Source: Arenicola marina (lineage: Eukaryota; Annelida; Polychaeta; Arenicolidae). Taken from it: DNA of 64,000 nucleotides. The notes under the pieces were generated by a model, which searched no databases, was not told where the DNA came from, and saw nothing but the letters and a program-made list of their open reading frames with translations. Below are positions 61,501 to 64,000 of the stretch, one piece after another. Position 1 is the first letter of the stretch. Every line of letters begins with the position of its first letter. Location: positions 868,001-932,000 of the forward strand of contig OZ025249.1 of assembly GCA_964019135.1 (NCBI GenBank), read 5' to 3'. The translations under genes were made by a program, and so were the position numbers.

Positions 61501-64000
61501 CACTGGAGATAGGTCTCACACATGGCCAGCTGTAGGCAACACTGGAGATAGGTCTGACACACCACCAGCTGTAGTTAAACACTGGAGATAGGTCTGACAC
61601 ACCGCCAGCTGTAGTTAAACACTGGAGATAGGTCTGACACACCGCCAGCTGTAGGCAAACACTGGAGATAGGCCTGACACACCGCCAGCTGTAGGCAAAC
61701 ACTGGAGATAAGCCTGGCACACCGCCAGCTGTAGGCAAACACTAGAGATAGGTCTGACACACCGCCAGCTGTAGTTAAACACTGGAGATAGGTCTGACAC
61801 GCCGCCAATTGTAGGTAAACACTGGAGATAGGTCTGACACACCGCCAGCTGTAGGCAAACACTGGAGATAGGTCTGACACACCGCCAGTTGTAGGTAAAC
61901 ACTGGAGATAGGTCTGGCACGCCGCCAGTTGTAGGTAAACACTGGAGATAGGTCTGACACACGGCCAGCTGTAGGTAAACACTGGAGATAGGTCTGACAC
62001 ACGGCCAGCTGTAGTTAAACACTGGCGATAGGTCTGACACACGGCCAGCTGTAGGCAAACACTGGAGATAGGTCTGACACACGGCCAGCTGTAGGTAAAC
62101 ACTGGAGATAGGTATGACACACAGCCAGCTGTAGTTAAACACTGGAGATAGGTCTGACACACGGCCAGCTGTAGTTAAACATTGGAGATAGGTCTGACAC
62201 ACGGCCAGCTGTAGTTAAACACTGGGGATAGGTCTGACACACGGCCAGCTGTAGGCAAACACTGGAGATAGGTCTGACACACCACCAGCTGTAGTTAAAC
62301 ACTGGAGATAGGTCTGACACACGGCCAGCTGTAGGCAAACACTGGAGATAGGTCTGACACACGGGCAGCTGCAGGTAGATACTGGAGATAGGTCTGACAC
62401 ACGGCCAGCTGTATGTAAACACTGGAGATAGGTCTGACACACCGCCAGCTGTAGTTAAACACTGGGGATAGGTCTGACCAGCTGTAGGCAAACACTGGAG
62501 ATAGGTCTGACACACGGCCAGCTGCAGGCAAACGCTGGAGATAGGTCTGACACACGGCCAGCTGTAGGCAAGCACTGGAGATAGGTCTGACACACCGCCA
62601 GCTGTAGTTAAACACTGGAGATAGGTCTGACACATGACCAGCTGTAGGTAAACATTGGAGATAGGTCTGACACACGGCCAGCTGTAGTTAAACACTGGAG
62701 ATAGGTCTGACACACGGCCAGCTGTAGTTAAACTCTGGAGATAGGTCTGACACACGGCCAGCTGTAGGCAAACGCTGGAGATAGGTCTGACACACTTCCA
62801 GCTGTAGGCAAACGCTGAAGATAGGTCTGACACACCGCCAGTTGTAGGCAAACACTGAGATAGGTCTGACACACGGCCAGCTGTAGGCAAACACTGGAGA
62901 TAGGTGTGACACACAGCCAGCTGTAGCCAAGCACTGGAGATAGGTCTGACACACCGCCAGTTGTAGGCACACACTGAGATAGGTCTGACACACGGCCAGC
63001 TGCAGGCAAACACTGGAGATAGGTCTGACACACGGCCAGCTGTAGGCAAACGCTGGATATAGGTCTGACACACGGCCAGCTGTAGGTAGATACTGGAGAT
63101 AGGTCTGACACACGGCCAGCTGTAGGTAAACACTGGAGATAGGTCTGACACACGGCCAGCTGTAGTTAAACACTGGAGATAGGTCTGACACACCGCCAGC
63201 TGTAGGTAAACACTGGAGATAGGCCTGACACACCGCCAGCTGTAGGTAAACACTGGAGATAGGTCTAACACACCGCCAGCTGTAGCTAAACACTGGAGAT
63301 AGGTCTGACACACGGCCAGCTGTAGGCAAACACTGGAGATAGGCCTGACACACCGCCAGCTGTAGGCAAACACTGGAGATAAGCCTGGCACACCGCCAGC
63401 TGTAGGCAAACACCGGAGATAGGTCTGACACACGGCCAGCTGTAGGTAAACACTGGAGATAGGTCTGACACACCACCAGCTGTAGTTAAACACTGGAGAT
63501 AGTTCTGACACGCCGCCAGTTGTAGGTAAACACTGGAGACAGGTCTGACACACCGCCAGCTGTAGGCAAACACTAGAGATAGGTCTGACACACCGCCAGC
63601 TGTAGTTAAACACTGGAGATAGGTCTGACACGCCGCCAGTTGTAGGTAAACACTGGAGATAGGTCTGACACACCGCCAGCTGTAGGCAAACACTGGAGAT
63701 AGGTCTGACTCGCCGCCAGTTGTAGGTAAACACTGGAGATAGGTCTGGCATGCCGCCAGTTGTAGGTAAACACTGGAGATAGGTCTCACACATGGCCAGC
63801 TGTAGGCAAACACTGGAGATAGGTCTGACACACCGCCAGCTGTAGGTAAACACTGGAGATAGGTCTGACACACAGCCAGCTGTAGGCAAACGCTGGATAT
63901 AGGTCTGACACACGGCCAGCTGTAGGTAGATACTGGAGATAGGTCTCACACATGGCCAGCTGTAGGCAAACACTGGAGATAGGTCTGACACACAGCCAGC
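46521..64000. repeat. Minisatellite, 40-bp unit, at least 17.5 kb, with higher-order repeats
   Basis: About 435 copies with the core CCAGCTGTAGGCAAACACTG, then GAGATAGGTCTGACACA. It starts at the exon F donor: the first unit GTGGAGGTAAGTACATACC aligns with later CTGGAGATAGGTCTGACATACC. It runs off the right edge. Long identical blocks recur: about 51940-53900 against 62010-63970 (offset 10,070), and 55103-56323 against 58423-59643 (offset 3,320, exactly 83 units). The minus strand lacks stops in all three frames, giving 40-residue-period frames up to 618 codons; none is a gene. Confidence 0.96.

Noticed and set aside
46340-63991. Many minus-strand frames of 75-618 codons with a 40-residue period
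   Set aside because: The 40-bp unit has no stop in any minus-strand frame, so all three frames stay open. Breaks follow unit indels, and there is no start, splice or codon evidence.
46521-64000. Centromeric or subtelomeric satellite
   Set aside because: It lies directly at the donor of a collagen exon and no telomere-type repeats are seen. It is better read as a large intronic minisatellite.

Overview
The window is animal nuclear DNA holding part of one gene on the + strand: six exons of a FACIT collagen most like collagen alpha-1(IX), COL9A1. They encode most of its N-terminal NC4 / thrombospondin-N-like (TSPN) globular domain and the linker towards the first triple helix. Reading phase agrees across all five internal junctions, and the four cysteines typical of NC4 are present. 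Coding sequence is only about 0.7 kb. By my tally about three quarters of the window is minisatellite DNA in at least twenty unrelated families, nearly all in the introns. Introns of 2.5 to more than 17 kb, the LINE types (a two-ORF L1/Tx1-like element and a CR1/Jockey-type element) and exon sequence close to vertebrate COL9A1 suggest a marine invertebrate deuterostome. A lancelet is my best guess, as inference only. Two runs of exactly 200 N look like scaffolding gaps.

Layout. 1-11205: upstream of the first visible exon; arrays of about 55, 28, 48, 23 and 42 bp separated by unique islands. The signal-peptide exon was not found. 11206-11286 exon A; 11287-13838 intron with 44-bp and 12-bp arrays; 13839-13971 exon B; 13972-24825 intron with 33-, 38-, 24-, 20-, 25-, 35-, 35- and 50-bp arrays; 24826-25057 exon C; 25058-27619 intron filled by a 64-bp array; 27620-27787 exon D; 27788-41639 intron with a near full-length L1-like LINE (perfect 19-bp target-site duplication), two 23-bp arrays, and a 25-bp array split by a second, 5'-truncated LINE; 41640-41711 exon E; 41712-46478 intron with a 28-bp array and an N gap; 46479-46526 exon F; 46527-64000 a 40-bp array that runs off the window with higher-order structure.

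The most notable pattern is that several arrays grow out of splice junctions. The 44-bp (exon A), 33-bp (exon B) and probably 40-bp (exon F) units contain the exon's 5' splice site. The 64-bp array is the last 14 intron bases plus the first 50 exon bases of exon D, repeated 39 times with no net length change, giving 37 identical AG acceptors of which only the last gives an open frame. The 28-bp array starts about 10 bases after the exon E donor. I do not know of a description of such splice-site minisatellites, and how the spliceosome picks the right copy is an open question. A further caution is that the DNA on the two sides of the first N gap is duplicated almost perfectly, which looks like an assembly error.
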